Part shown: positions 14,115 through 21,374 of the stretch, piece after piece
Numbering within the stretch: the stretch's first letter is position 1
How the letters are laid out: every line of letters begins with the position of its first letter
Source of the DNA: Clostridium sp. UBA4108
GTDB lineage: Bacteria > Bacillota > Clostridia > Clostridiales > Clostridiaceae
Reading direction: 5' to 3'
NCBI GenBank assembly: GCA_002381695.1
Contig: DFXM01000017.1
Location: 1 to 29,543 of the forward strand
DNA length: 29,543 nucleotides
The notes under the pieces: generated by a model
Databases searched by the model: none
What the model saw: only the letters and a program-made list of their open reading frames with translations
What the model was told of the DNA's origin: nothing
Made by a program: the position numbers and the translations under genes

Positions 14115-15090
14115 AGAGTTTCGGCAGCTTGCAATTTTGTTATCCTTAATAGCTTCCACCACTGTGACGCTGGGATTTGCAATAAATAGGTTGGCGGGAA
14201 TCCTTGCCATTGCTTCTGCCGCTGCCTTTGGAACAGCGTTTTTTGCGTTTACTAAAGCCCGATATAAAAGCATTGCGCAGATTTCAAATCAAATCGATCT
14301 TGTGCTTCATAATGCTGACCATCTGTATATTGGTGAATCGGATGAGGGCGAACTTTCCATTCTGCACAGCGAGATAACAAAAATGACGTTGCGCATTCGG
14401 GAGCAAAACGACGCGCTGAAAAAGGAAAAGGAACATCTTGCCGATTCATTGGCCGACATAGCCCACCAACTCCGAACCCCGCTCACATCCGTGAATCTTA
14501 TTCTGTCATTGTTAGCGAATAACCCTGATGAAAACGAGCGGAAAGCATTTGTGCGGGAAACAGAGGAATTGCTTGTGCGGATGGATTGGCTGATTACTTC
14601 TCTATTGAAATTATCCCGCTTGGACGCGGGCATTGTGGTGTTCCAAAGCGGGCGGATAGATGTAAACAACTTGATATGCGCTGCGCTTCGCCCGTTCCTA
14701 ATCTCAATGGAACTGCACGATATTGATTTGCAAATAGATGCACCGAAAGGGATGATTATTCAGGGCGATTCAGGTTGGCTTTCGGAAGCAATTCAAAACA
14801 TCCTCAAAAATTGCATGGAGAGCGCAGGCGAGAACGGGAAGATTGAGATTGTCTGCACGGACAACCCACTGTTTACCGAGATTGCCATCCACGACAGCGG
14901 CGCGGGCTTTGAAAAAGAAGATTTACCCTGGCTGTTTGACAGGTTTTATCGTGGGAAAAACCCAAACGCTACAGGATACGGGATTGGATTGGCTCTCTGC
15001 AAGATGATTATAACACGGCAGGGAGGGACGATTACCGCAAAAAATCACCCGCAGGGTGGCGCAATATTTGCCATTCGTTTCCCAAAGTGA
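14101..15090 (+). CDS. Sensor histidine kinase, short membrane sensor (BceS/VanS-like)
   Basis: The 329-aa kinase has two membrane helices (about residues 10-29 and 31-50) with almost no loop outside the cell, so it cannot bind a ligand by itself in the usual way; such intramembrane-sensing kinases normally take their signal from the partner ABC transporter. A coiled-coil linker (EQNDALKKEKEHLADSL) leads to the H box ADIAHQLRTPLTSV (His122), the N box ILKNCMESA, the G1 box HDSGAGF, the F box LFDRFYRG and the G2 box GYGIGLALC, all intact. Translation starts 14 bases inside the response-regulator gene. Confidence 0.93.
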   Translation: MLRNREFRQLAILLSLIASTTVTLGFAINRLAGILAIASAAAFGTAFFAFTKARYKSIAQISNQIDLVLHNADHLYIGESDEGELSILHSEITKMTLRIREQNDALKKEKEHLADSLADIAHQLRTPLTSVNLILSLLANNPDENERKAFVRETEELLVRMDWLITSLLKLSRLDAGIVVFQSGRIDVNNLICAALRPFLISMELHDIDLQIDAPKGMIIQGDSGWLSEAIQNILKNCMESAGENGKIEIVCTDNPLFTEIAIHDSGAGFEKEDLPWLFDRFYRGKNPNATGYGIGLALCKMIITRQGGTITAKNHPQGGAIFAIRFPK

Positions 15091-15172
15091 CGGATCTCTC
15101 ACCTGAAAGTCACAGAGATGTAAGTTGAAGGTTCTATTATATAGGTAAACCATGAGAAAGGAGACTCACATA
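15091..15172 (+). promoter_or_regulatory. Probable regulator-controlled promoter of the ABC transporter
   Basis: The 82-base gap has a weak -10 (TATTAT/TATATAG near 15135-15145), no -35 match at the proper distance, and an ATCTCT (15094-15099) / AGAGAT (15114-15119) inverted pair around CACCTGAAAGTCAC. A promoter needing an activator is the simplest reading. AAAGGAG before the ATG at 15173 is the ribosome binding site. Confidence 0.4.
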
Positions 15173-15856
15173 ATGGAATTTTTAAAAATTGAAAATTTAT
15201 GCAAGGTCTACGGCAAGGGCGAAAACCAAGTTACCGCCCTTGACCATGTTTCGCTTACAATCGAAAAAGGGGATTTTACCGCAATCATCGGTTCCTCCGG
15301 CTCCGGCAAATCTACATTGCTTCACATCATTGGCGGCGTGGACGTGCCGACAAGCGGAAAGGTGTATTTGGACGGGCAGGATGTATATGCCCAAAGCAAT
15401 GAAAAACTCGCCATTTTCCGCAGGCGTCAGGTCGGGCTGATTTACCAGTTTCACAACCTCATTCCCACTCTGAATGTGGTGGAAAACATCACCTTGCCTA
15501 TATTGATGGACAAGAGGAAGGTCAACGAGGAAAGGCTGAATGACTTGTTGGAACTGCTTGGATTAAAAGAGCGAAAAACGCATTTACCCAATCAGCTTTC
15601 GGGCGGCCAGCAACAGCGCGTTTCCATAGGACGCGCTTTGATGAACGCTCCGGCGGTCATGCTTGCCGACGAACCCACGGGCAGTTTGGACAGCCGAAAT
15701 GGACATGAAATCATCAAGCTGCTGAAAGCAAGCAATAAAAAATACAGTCAGACCCTTATCATTGTCACGCATGATGAAAATATCGCCCTGCAAGCAGACC
15801 GCATTATCGGCATATCAGACGGCAAAGTAGTGCGAGACGAGAGGGTGAGACCATGA
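15173..15856 (+). CDS. ABC transporter ATP-binding protein (MacB/BceA-like)
   Basis: The 227-aa ATPase has every family motif in order: Walker A GSSGSGKST (about residues 41-49), Q-loop LIYQFHNLIPTLNVVENI, signature LSGGQQQR, Walker B VMLADEPTG and the H-loop IVTHD. The VENITLPILMD stretch after the Q loop is typical of the LolD/MacB/BceA branch, which powers lipoprotein release or removal of peptide antibiotics rather than import. I use the ATG at 15173 since AAAGGAG lies just upstream; an ATG at 15152 in frame precedes that site. Its stop overlaps the permease start by four bases (ATGA at 15853). Confidence 0.95.
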   Translation: MEFLKIENLCKVYGKGENQVTALDHVSLTIEKGDFTAIIGSSGSGKSTLLHIIGGVDVPTSGKVYLDGQDVYAQSNEKLAIFRRRQVGLIYQFHNLIPTLNVVENITLPILMDKRKVNEERLNDLLELLGLKERKTHLPNQLSGGQQQRVSIGRALMNAPAVMLADEPTGSLDSRNGHEIIKLLKASNKKYSQTLIIVTHDENIALQADRIIGISDGKVVRDERVRP

Positions 15857-18429
15857 ACATTTTCAACAAAGTTACCCTGCAAGGCATGAAAAAGAGTCGC
15901 ACACGAACGATTGTAACGGTTATCGGAGTTATCCTGTCTGCCTCCATGATTACGGCAGTCGCTACTTTTGGCACTTCCCTGTTAAATTTTCTGGTAAACG
16001 GTTCTATTGTGAAATACGGCGGTTGGCACGTTGAGTTTTTGGATGTTAATTCCTCTTTCGTGCAGGAGCGAACCCACGACAATGGAGTTGCAAACACCGC
16101 AGCGTTTGAAAATATCGGCTATGCAACGCTTGATGGCGGGAAAAGCCCCGAAAAGCCCTATCTTTTTATCGCCGGATTCAGCGAGGAAGCCTTTGATACC
16201 TTGCCCATAACTCTGATTTCAGGGAGACTGCCGGAAAACAGCGGGGAGATTCTTGTCCCGGCCCACGTCGCGGTTAAAGGCGGCGTGAAATTCTCGGTGG
16301 GCGACACACTTACCCTTGAGGTCGGAAGCCGCATGGAGATCAACAGAAATCTCGGTCAACACGACCCTTACATTTCCGGGAAAGAAACTCTTATGCCAAA
16401 AGCCGAGAGAACCTACACGGTTGTGGGTATCTGTGAAAGACCCGGTTTTGAGGAACATTCCGCACCGGGATACACATTGATAACGAAAGCAGATACTCAA
16501 GACAAAGCGGACAGCTTCAGCATATTTGTCACGCTTAAAAATCCGCGCGGAGTCCATGGTTACGCAAGTAACACAGCCGGAACACATAGCTATGTCTTTA
16601 ATGATTATGTGCTGCGCTTCATGGGTCTTTCGGACAATAAACTGTTCAACATGCTTCTGTACACGGTTGGCGGCATTTTGGTTGCCATAATAATGATAGG
16701 CTCGATTTTTCTGATTTATAACTCGTTCAACATATCGCTGAACGAACGCACACGCCAGTTCGGGATTCTCTCGTCGGTGGGCGCCACGGCAAGGCAACTG
16801 AGAAATTCGGTACTGTTTGAGGGACTTTGCATTGGCGCAATCGGCATACCGATTGGCGTTATGGTCGGCATAGGAAGTATCGGGCTTGTAATTTCTATTG
16901 TTGCCGGGAATTTCGGGAACATTATCCCAAACACCGTGCCTTTAACCTTGTCGGTGTCTGTTCCCGCGATTGTCGCGGCGGCGGCGGTCAGTTTGGTTAC
17001 AATTTTGATTTCAGCCTATATTCCGGCCAGAAAAGCCGCAAACACTCCCGTAATGGAGAGTATTCGCCAGACTAACGAGGTCAAAACCGAATCGAAAGCC
17101 GTGAAAACATCAAAACTGGCGCAGCGTATTTACGGCTTGGAGGGAACCCTTGCACTAAAGAATTTTAAGAGAAACAAAAAACGCTATCGCAGCATTGTGC
17201 TATCCCTTGTTTTAAGCGTCGTGCTGTTTGTATCGGGAAGTGCTTTTGGAACAACTCTGAAACGGCTTGCAGAACGGTCGATAATGGACTTTGACTATGA
17301 CATCGTTTTTACCACTCAGGACATGGACGACAGCGAAATGCTCCCGATTTACGACAAACTAAAAACCGCAGACGGGGTTTACGAAAGCTCGCACCAAGCG
17401 ATTTTCGCGTATTCATGCGCCGTTAAGGCAAGCGATCTTTCAGATCGTTACCGGGAATACGCGGGTTATACTGCGCCGGACGAAACGGTTCACCTGCCAA
17501 TGGACATCCAGTTTATTGAGGACAGCGAATATCTGCGTTTTATCAAAGAATTGGGCTTGTCCGCAGAAGAATATACCGGGCAGGACGCGAAAATGATTGC
17601 CTGTGCCAAACAGCGGGTTGACAAGAAAGACGGGCCGAGCAAAGTGTTTGATATGTTTGCGAGTCCTTCCATGACTTTCAGTGTCGCTCCCGAAACAAAT
17701 GACAAGCCGAAGATGGAACAGGGGCAAAACATAAACATTACGTTTGTCGATACTTACCCGGTGGATCCTCTTAAGTCCCCAAAGCAATCTTCCGAGAAGA
17801 ATCCATGCGTTTTTATGGTGGTGGCCCCCTATTCGCTCAAAGAGAAGTTTGAAACCCCGAATACCCATGCGAATATAGGCCTGAGCTTTCTGTCAAAGAA
17901 TCCTTCGCAATCGGTGGCTAAAATGGAAGCGATGATTCAGGACGCAGGAATTACGTCTGCTTATACCCTGCACAATGTGCACACGATGGTTGAACAATAC
18001 CGCAGTATGACATTTGTTATTGATGTGTTCACCTATGTTTTTGTCATCATGATTTCGCTGATTGCAGTTGCCAATGTGTTCAACACGATTTCCACGAATA
18101 TCAGGTTGCGCAGGCGGGAGCTTGCCATGCTCCGCTCGATGGGGATGTCTGAACGCAATTTCCAAAAAATGATGAATTTCGAGTGTGTCTTTTATGGCAT
18201 GAGGACGTTGCTATTCGGGCTTCCAATAGCGGGAATCATCTCGTGGCTGATTTACGAAGGGTTGGTGGCCGCAGAAAGGATGGACAATTTCGATTTTATA
18301 TTCCCGTGGGGCAGTATGGCAATCAGCGTGTTCAGCGTGCTCTTTATCGTGTTCATTACAATGCTGTATGCCATTAGCAAGATAAAAAAAGAAAATATCA
18401 TTGACGCGCTTCGGGATGATATGACTTAA
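15853..18429 (+). CDS. ABC transporter permease with two MacB_PCD-FtsX units
   Basis: This 858-aa membrane protein is built from two copies of the layout membrane helix - large outer domain - three-helix FtsX domain. Predicted helices are near residues 17-41, 265-290, 320-346, 360-388, 438-460, 715-740, 770-792 and 815-842; the outer domains cover about 45-260 and 465-710. The FtsX cores are LNERTRQFGILSSVGATARQ and RLRRRELAMLRSMGMSERNF. Each half is MacB-like, and the eight-helix total differs from the ten-helix BceB permeases, so the substrate is likely a peptide, lipid or lipopeptide at the membrane surface but cannot be fixed. It is coupled to the ATPase gene by a 4-base overlap. Confidence 0.92.
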   Translation: MNIFNKVTLQGMKKSRTRTIVTVIGVILSASMITAVATFGTSLLNFLVNGSIVKYGGWHVEFLDVNSSFVQERTHDNGVANTAAFENIGYATLDGGKSPEKPYLFIAGFSEEAFDTLPITLISGRLPENSGEILVPAHVAVKGGVKFSVGDTLTLEVGSRMEINRNLGQHDPYISGKETLMPKAERTYTVVGICERPGFEEHSAPGYTLITKADTQDKADSFSIFVTLKNPRGVHGYASNTAGTHSYVFNDYVLRFMGLSDNKLFNMLLYTVGGILVAIIMIGSIFLIYNSFNISLNERTRQFGILSSVGATARQLRNSVLFEGLCIGAIGIPIGVMVGIGSIGLVISIVAGNFGNIIPNTVPLTLSVSVPAIVAAAAVSLVTILISAYIPARKAANTPVMESIRQTNEVKTESKAVKTSKLAQRIYGLEGTLALKNFKRNKKRYRSIVLSLVLSVVLFVSGSAFGTTLKRLAERSIMDFDYDIVFTTQDMDDSEMLPIYDKLKTADGVYESSHQAIFAYSCAVKASDLSDRYREYAGYTAPDETVHLPMDIQFIEDSEYLRFIKELGLSAEEYTGQDAKMIACAKQRVDKKDGPSKVFDMFASPSMTFSVAPETNDKPKMEQGQNINITFVDTYPVDPLKSPKQSSEKNPCVFMVVAPYSLKEKFETPNTHANIGLSFLSKNPSQSVAKMEAMIQDAGITSAYTLHNVHTMVEQYRSMTFVIDVFTYVFVIMISLIAVANVFNTISTNIRLRRRELAMLRSMGMSERNFQKMMNFECVFYGMRTLLFGLPIAGIISWLIYEGLVAAERMDNFDFIFPWGSMAISVFSVLFIVFITMLYAISKIKKENIIDALRDDMT

Positions 18430-18526
18430 ATTAAAACCGATATTAACTTGATAGAAAATCAAAAAATATCTGCGTGATTGGGTTCAAGTGATTCGCAATG
18501 GCCCCGAAAGGCGATGAATACCATAA

Positions 18527-18925
18527 ATGAACTTGCTCGTACCCAATGGCAAAACCGCAGAGGACTTTCTGGAACTGAAGGCCCTGTCAGATGAAACCTA
18601 TCATCAGCAAGTTATATACGAAAATCGGACAAGCCGTTTAGATGTCAGCATTAACGGATTAGCTGAAATCGAACTACTTTCTACAGGCCCCTGTTGATGC
18701 GGAATTGATACATGAAAGTGTCACGAAAAAAGTCATAGAAACGACCAAACGGCTTCTCAAAAGCGAAGATTTGACACAAGTGCAGCGGCAACGATTTATT
18801 CTACATTTTTGAAAGGTATATCTATGCGCCAGATTGCCAAACAGTGGGGCGTGATACCGAGTGCAGTGTGGGAGAGTTTGCACTTTGCCTCAAAGAAGCT
18901 GAAAAAATTATTTGATAAATGTTAA
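18527..18925 (+). pseudogene. Sigma-70-like conjugative-transposon gene, frameshifted
   Basis: Three reading frames must be joined to read one protein: MNLLVPNGKTAEDFLELKAL then SDETYHQQVIYENRTSRLDV to about 18690; then APVDAELIHESVTKKVIETT KRLLKSEDLTQVQRQRFILH to about 18808; then LKGISMRQIAKQWGVIPSAV WESLHFASKKLKKLF to the stop at 18923. The last part is a sigma region 4-like helix-turn-helix, as in the sigma-like genes paired with HTH_16 in Tn916/Tn1549-type elements. With at least two frameshifts and no ribosome binding site, it is dead. The 97 bases between the permease and this gene (18430-18526) show nothing recognisable. Confidence 0.7.
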
Positions 18926-18965
18926 GATCTATTTTAAGGTTGTCTCTCATAGCAAATAACAAATG

Positions 18966-19002
18966 TGGGAAGCCAGACACTATTTAGGTGTTTGGCTTCC
19001 CA
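18966..19002. terminator. Strong hairpin between convergent sigma-like and TnpV genes
   Basis: TGGGAAGCCAGACAC and GTGTTTGGCTTCCCA pair over 15 positions with one G-T step around a 7-base loop. T-runs are short on both sides, but the position between convergent genes suits a shared terminator. Confidence 0.6.
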
Positions 19003-19008
19003 TTTCGC

Positions 19009-19263
19009 TTAAATACAAATTAGTTGAGCTGTGACACATTCGTCCGCCATCTCGAAAGCAATCTTATCAACAGAAGCACAATACTCTGCCAGTTTGCATG
19101 TGAGAAGCAGTTCCCTGTACATTTCCGGCTTTTGTTCGTGCAGATAATTCAGACGGAGCCGTCCATAGTCGCCCAAGTTATCAAACTCAGTTTTTCCGTC
19201 AATTTCAATGTTGGGGTATCGTAATCCATTGATTTCTGTGTATTCAAATTCAAAGTTTGCCAT
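19009..19263 (-). CDS. TnpV-like transposon protein, shortened
   Basis: The 84-aa protein begins FEFEYTEINGLRYPNIEIDG and continues GDYGRLRLNYLHEQKPEMYR ELLLTCKLAEY, the clear pattern of TnpV proteins found on Tn4451-type mobilizable transposons. TnpV is usually about 110-125 residues; here the C-terminal part after ASVDKIAFEMADE is compressed into VTAQLICI, so about 30 residues appear to be lost. The role of TnpV is unknown; the family serves mainly as a marker of these elements. No good ribosome binding site precedes the ATG at 19263. Confidence 0.7.
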   Translation of the reverse strand: MANFEFEYTEINGLRYPNIEIDGKTEFDNLGDYGRLRLNYLHEQKPEMYRELLLTCKLAEYCASVDKIAFEMADECVTAQLICI

Positions 19264-19342
19264 AAAGCAAATTATCCAATAAAGATTATTTACAATTTAT
19301 CGGTAATCGTTTGGCTATGTTCTAAACAACTATGATTTTCGT

Positions 19343-19384
19343 AAACATCCTTATTGGAGGATTGATAAATTCATGGTCTTTTAA
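19343..19384 (-). repeat. Right imperfect terminal inverted repeat of the GC-rich element
   Basis: AAACATCCTTATTG is the exact reverse complement of 12583-12596; TGGTCTTTT farther right resembles the reverse complement of AAAAGAGACCG at the left end. Confidence 0.5.
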
Positions 19385-19390
19385 TTGTTG

Positions 19391-19433
19391 TAATTTCAAT
19401 AGTTCATAAATTAAAAGCCTATTTGTATAATAA
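19391..19433 (+). repeat. ATTATACAAATAGGCTT element, right half only (R2)
   Basis: TGTAATTTCAATAGTTCATA then AATTAAAAGCCTATTTGTAT AAT matches the right part of the complete copies at 25546-25644 and 28273-28376, including a perfect right arm. It begins within a few bases of the right end of the GC-rich element. Confidence 0.65.
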
Positions 19434-19498
19434 AAAATTAATATGAAGTATCATTATTGCAGATTATATATTTTAAGATATATAAGGACGGTGAACTA

Positions 19499-21091
19499 AT
19501 GAAGAATACATCTAATACCCATTGGAAGTTTATATCTATAATGATGATATTGCTAACGCTAGTAATAGTTTCTTTCACAATGATTTTTAAAGACAATGAA
19601 GCACAACAAACTTTTATAGTAGAAAGTAGTAATAATCATATTATTCCAAAACCTCTAAGTTATGAAAAAGGTGAGGGGAAGTTTATACTTACAAAAGATG
19701 CTTCAATTTATGTAAAAGGAAATACTGAAGCAGAAACAGAAGAAATTAGTAAAATTGCAGAATTTATAAAAGGAAAACTAAAGGCTTCAACAGGCTTTGA
19801 ATTAAATATTATTAAGGCAGATAATCCACCAGCTGGTAGTATTTATTTAACTACTGTAGGCTCAGAAGAAGAGCAAGGGAATGAAGGCTATAAGATAATA
19901 ACTATTCCCGAAAATGTTAAGATTATAGCATATAAGCCAGAAGGGCTTTCACGGGGAGTTCAAACCTTAAGACAACTATTGCCAGCAGATATTGAGAAAG
20001 ATACTGTAGTCACTGATGTGGAATGGAGTATTCCAGTTTCAACAATAGATGATAAACCTGAATATAGTTACAGAGGGTTAATGATTGATGTGGCTAGACA
20101 TTTTTTTATTGTAGATGAAGTTAAACGTCAAATAGATCTTGCAGCTCAATATAAAATAAATAAAGTTCATTTACATCTTACTGATGATCAAGGGTGGCGT
20201 TTAGAAATAAAAAAATGGCCAGACTTAACTACCATAGGTGGAAGTACAGAAGTGGGAGGTGGACCTGGAGGATACTATACACAAGAAGAATTTAAAGATT
20301 TAGTTAAATATGCGTCTGAAAGATATGTAGAAATAATTCCTGAGTTTGATATGCCAGGTCATAGTAATGCAGCATTGGCCTCTTATGGCTTTCTAAATGA
20401 AGATGGTAAAAAGAAACCCTTATATATAGGTACAGAGGTAGGATTTAGTTCTTTAATGACTCATGATGAAAAGACCTATGAATTTATTGAGGATGTGATT
20501 AAGGAAGTCTCTGAGATATCCCCTTCAAAATATATTCATATAGGAGGAGACGAAGCAGATAGTATTAAAAAAGAGGACTATGATTATTTTGTAGGAAGAG
20601 TAGCTAAAATAGTTGAGAAGTATGGAAAAACTCCAATAGGCTGGAACCCAATTGATACATCTCCAGAAATAAATTCAAGTGTAGTATTGCAAAATTGGAA
20701 GGATTCAAATGAAGCAGCTAAAGAAAAAGAGATGAAAATGATTATTTCAATTGCAGAAAAAGCTTATTTAGATAGGAAATATAATGAGAGCACACCCTAT
20801 GGATTAACAGGTGCAGGCTACATTTCTGTAGAAAGTGCATATAAATGGGATCCTACTGATTACGCTCCAAAGGAATTAATTTTAGGCATCGAAGCACCAT
20901 TATGGACGGAGACCATTGAGGATACAAAAGCCATGGATTATATGATATATCCAAGGTTATTAGGCTATGCTGAAATAGGTTGGACCCCTAAAGAGGCCAG
21001 AGATTGGCTTGAGTATAAGAGCAGATTAGAGAAACAAAGGGAAAGAATGAAAAATCAAGGAATAAATTACTACAATGGTATGGATGTATAA
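19499..21091 (+). CDS. Membrane-anchored beta-N-acetylhexosaminidase (glycoside hydrolase family 20)
   Basis: The 530-aa enzyme has an N-terminal signal anchor (about residues 10-30), a GH20b supporting domain (about 45-180: PKPLSYEKGEGKF...SRGVQTLRQLLP) and a GH20 barrel (about 185-510) that releases terminal N-acetylglucosamine or N-acetylgalactosamine. Visible markers are YRGLMIDVARHFF, HLHLTDDQGWRLEIKKWP, EFDMPGHSN and the catalytic Asp351-Glu352 pair in HIGGDEAD; the Asp assists the substrate acetamido group and the Glu is the acid/base. No usual lipobox cysteine is seen, so it is anchored or cleaved, not lipidated. The start ATG at 19499 follows AAGGACGG; an upstream TTG at 19457 is less likely. 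It may recycle wall sugars or attack glycans/chitin. Confidence 0.93.
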   Translation: MKNTSNTHWKFISIMMILLTLVIVSFTMIFKDNEAQQTFIVESSNNHIIPKPLSYEKGEGKFILTKDASIYVKGNTEAETEEISKIAEFIKGKLKASTGFELNIIKADNPPAGSIYLTTVGSEEEQGNEGYKIITIPENVKIIAYKPEGLSRGVQTLRQLLPADIEKDTVVTDVEWSIPVSTIDDKPEYSYRGLMIDVARHFFIVDEVKRQIDLAAQYKINKVHLHLTDDQGWRLEIKKWPDLTTIGGSTEVGGGPGGYYTQEEFKDLVKYASERYVEIIPEFDMPGHSNAALASYGFLNEDGKKKPLYIGTEVGFSSLMTHDEKTYEFIEDVIKEVSEISPSKYIHIGGDEADSIKKEDYDYFVGRVAKIVEKYGKTPIGWNPIDTSPEINSSVVLQNWKDSNEAAKEKEMKMIISIAEKAYLDRKYNESTPYGLTGAGYISVESAYKWDPTDYAPKELILGIEAPLWTETIEDTKAMDYMIYPRLLGYAEIGWTPKEARDWLEYKSRLEKQRERMKNQGINYYNGMDV

Positions 21092-21374
21092 AATTTAAGA
21101 ATAAATTTATATATACATCAAAATTGTTCGTACAACAAAATATAGGTTATATATGCTTTTTATTTAAATCTTATTCTCTTAATGAGTCAATATATTATAT
21201 TATGAAAACTCCATGTAGTCAATATATATTTAGAAAAAATGTGATAAATTCCTATCTAAAGTAATTAATACCTCTACAATATATCCTAGAACCTTTCATC
21301 TCTTTGAAAGATCTCAAAGGAAAACATATAATTGATCTTGTAAATTATTGGATTTGTGAAATGGAGGAAAAGTT
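21092..21374. other. 283-base gap upstream of the PEP-utilizing enzyme, nothing firm
   Basis: It is very AT-rich. An imperfect TTTCATCTCTTTGAAA hairpin near 21293-21308 is the only structure noticed; no gene fragment or known riboswitch is recognised. Confidence 0.35.

Larger units (their letters stand above)
12554..19384. mobile_element. Decayed conjugative/mobilizable element carrying a two-component system and ABC transporter
   Basis: By eye, this block is much richer in G+C than both flanks. Its ends share an inverted repeat: CAATAAGGATGTTT at 12583-12596 is the exact reverse complement of AAACATCCTTATTG at 19343-19356, and further out AAAAGAGACCG (left) faces TGGTCTTTT (right). Inside are fragments of a large serine recombinase, HTH_16, sigma-70-like and TnpV genes, all typical of Tn916/Tn1549/Tn4451-like elements, surrounding five intact cargo genes. 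No relaxase, coupling protein or mating-pore gene remains, so the element is not self-mobile. The exact ends and any target duplication are uncertain. Confidence 0.65.

Noticed and set aside
15091..18429. Calling the cargo a BceRSAB bacitracin system.
   Set aside because: The kinase type fits, but the permease has two MacB_PCD-FtsX halves and about eight helices instead of the ten-helix BceB layout, so only the general kinase-ABC class is claimed.
13242..18462. Several long minus-strand and alternative-frame open readings in the GC-rich block.
   Set aside because: They overlap strongly supported plus-strand genes, have no ribosome binding sites and contain no family motifs; higher GC lengthens chance frames.
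12554..19384. A complete, mobile conjugative transposon.
   Set aside because: No relaxase, coupling ATPase or mating-pore genes, and the recombinase and sigma-like genes are broken.
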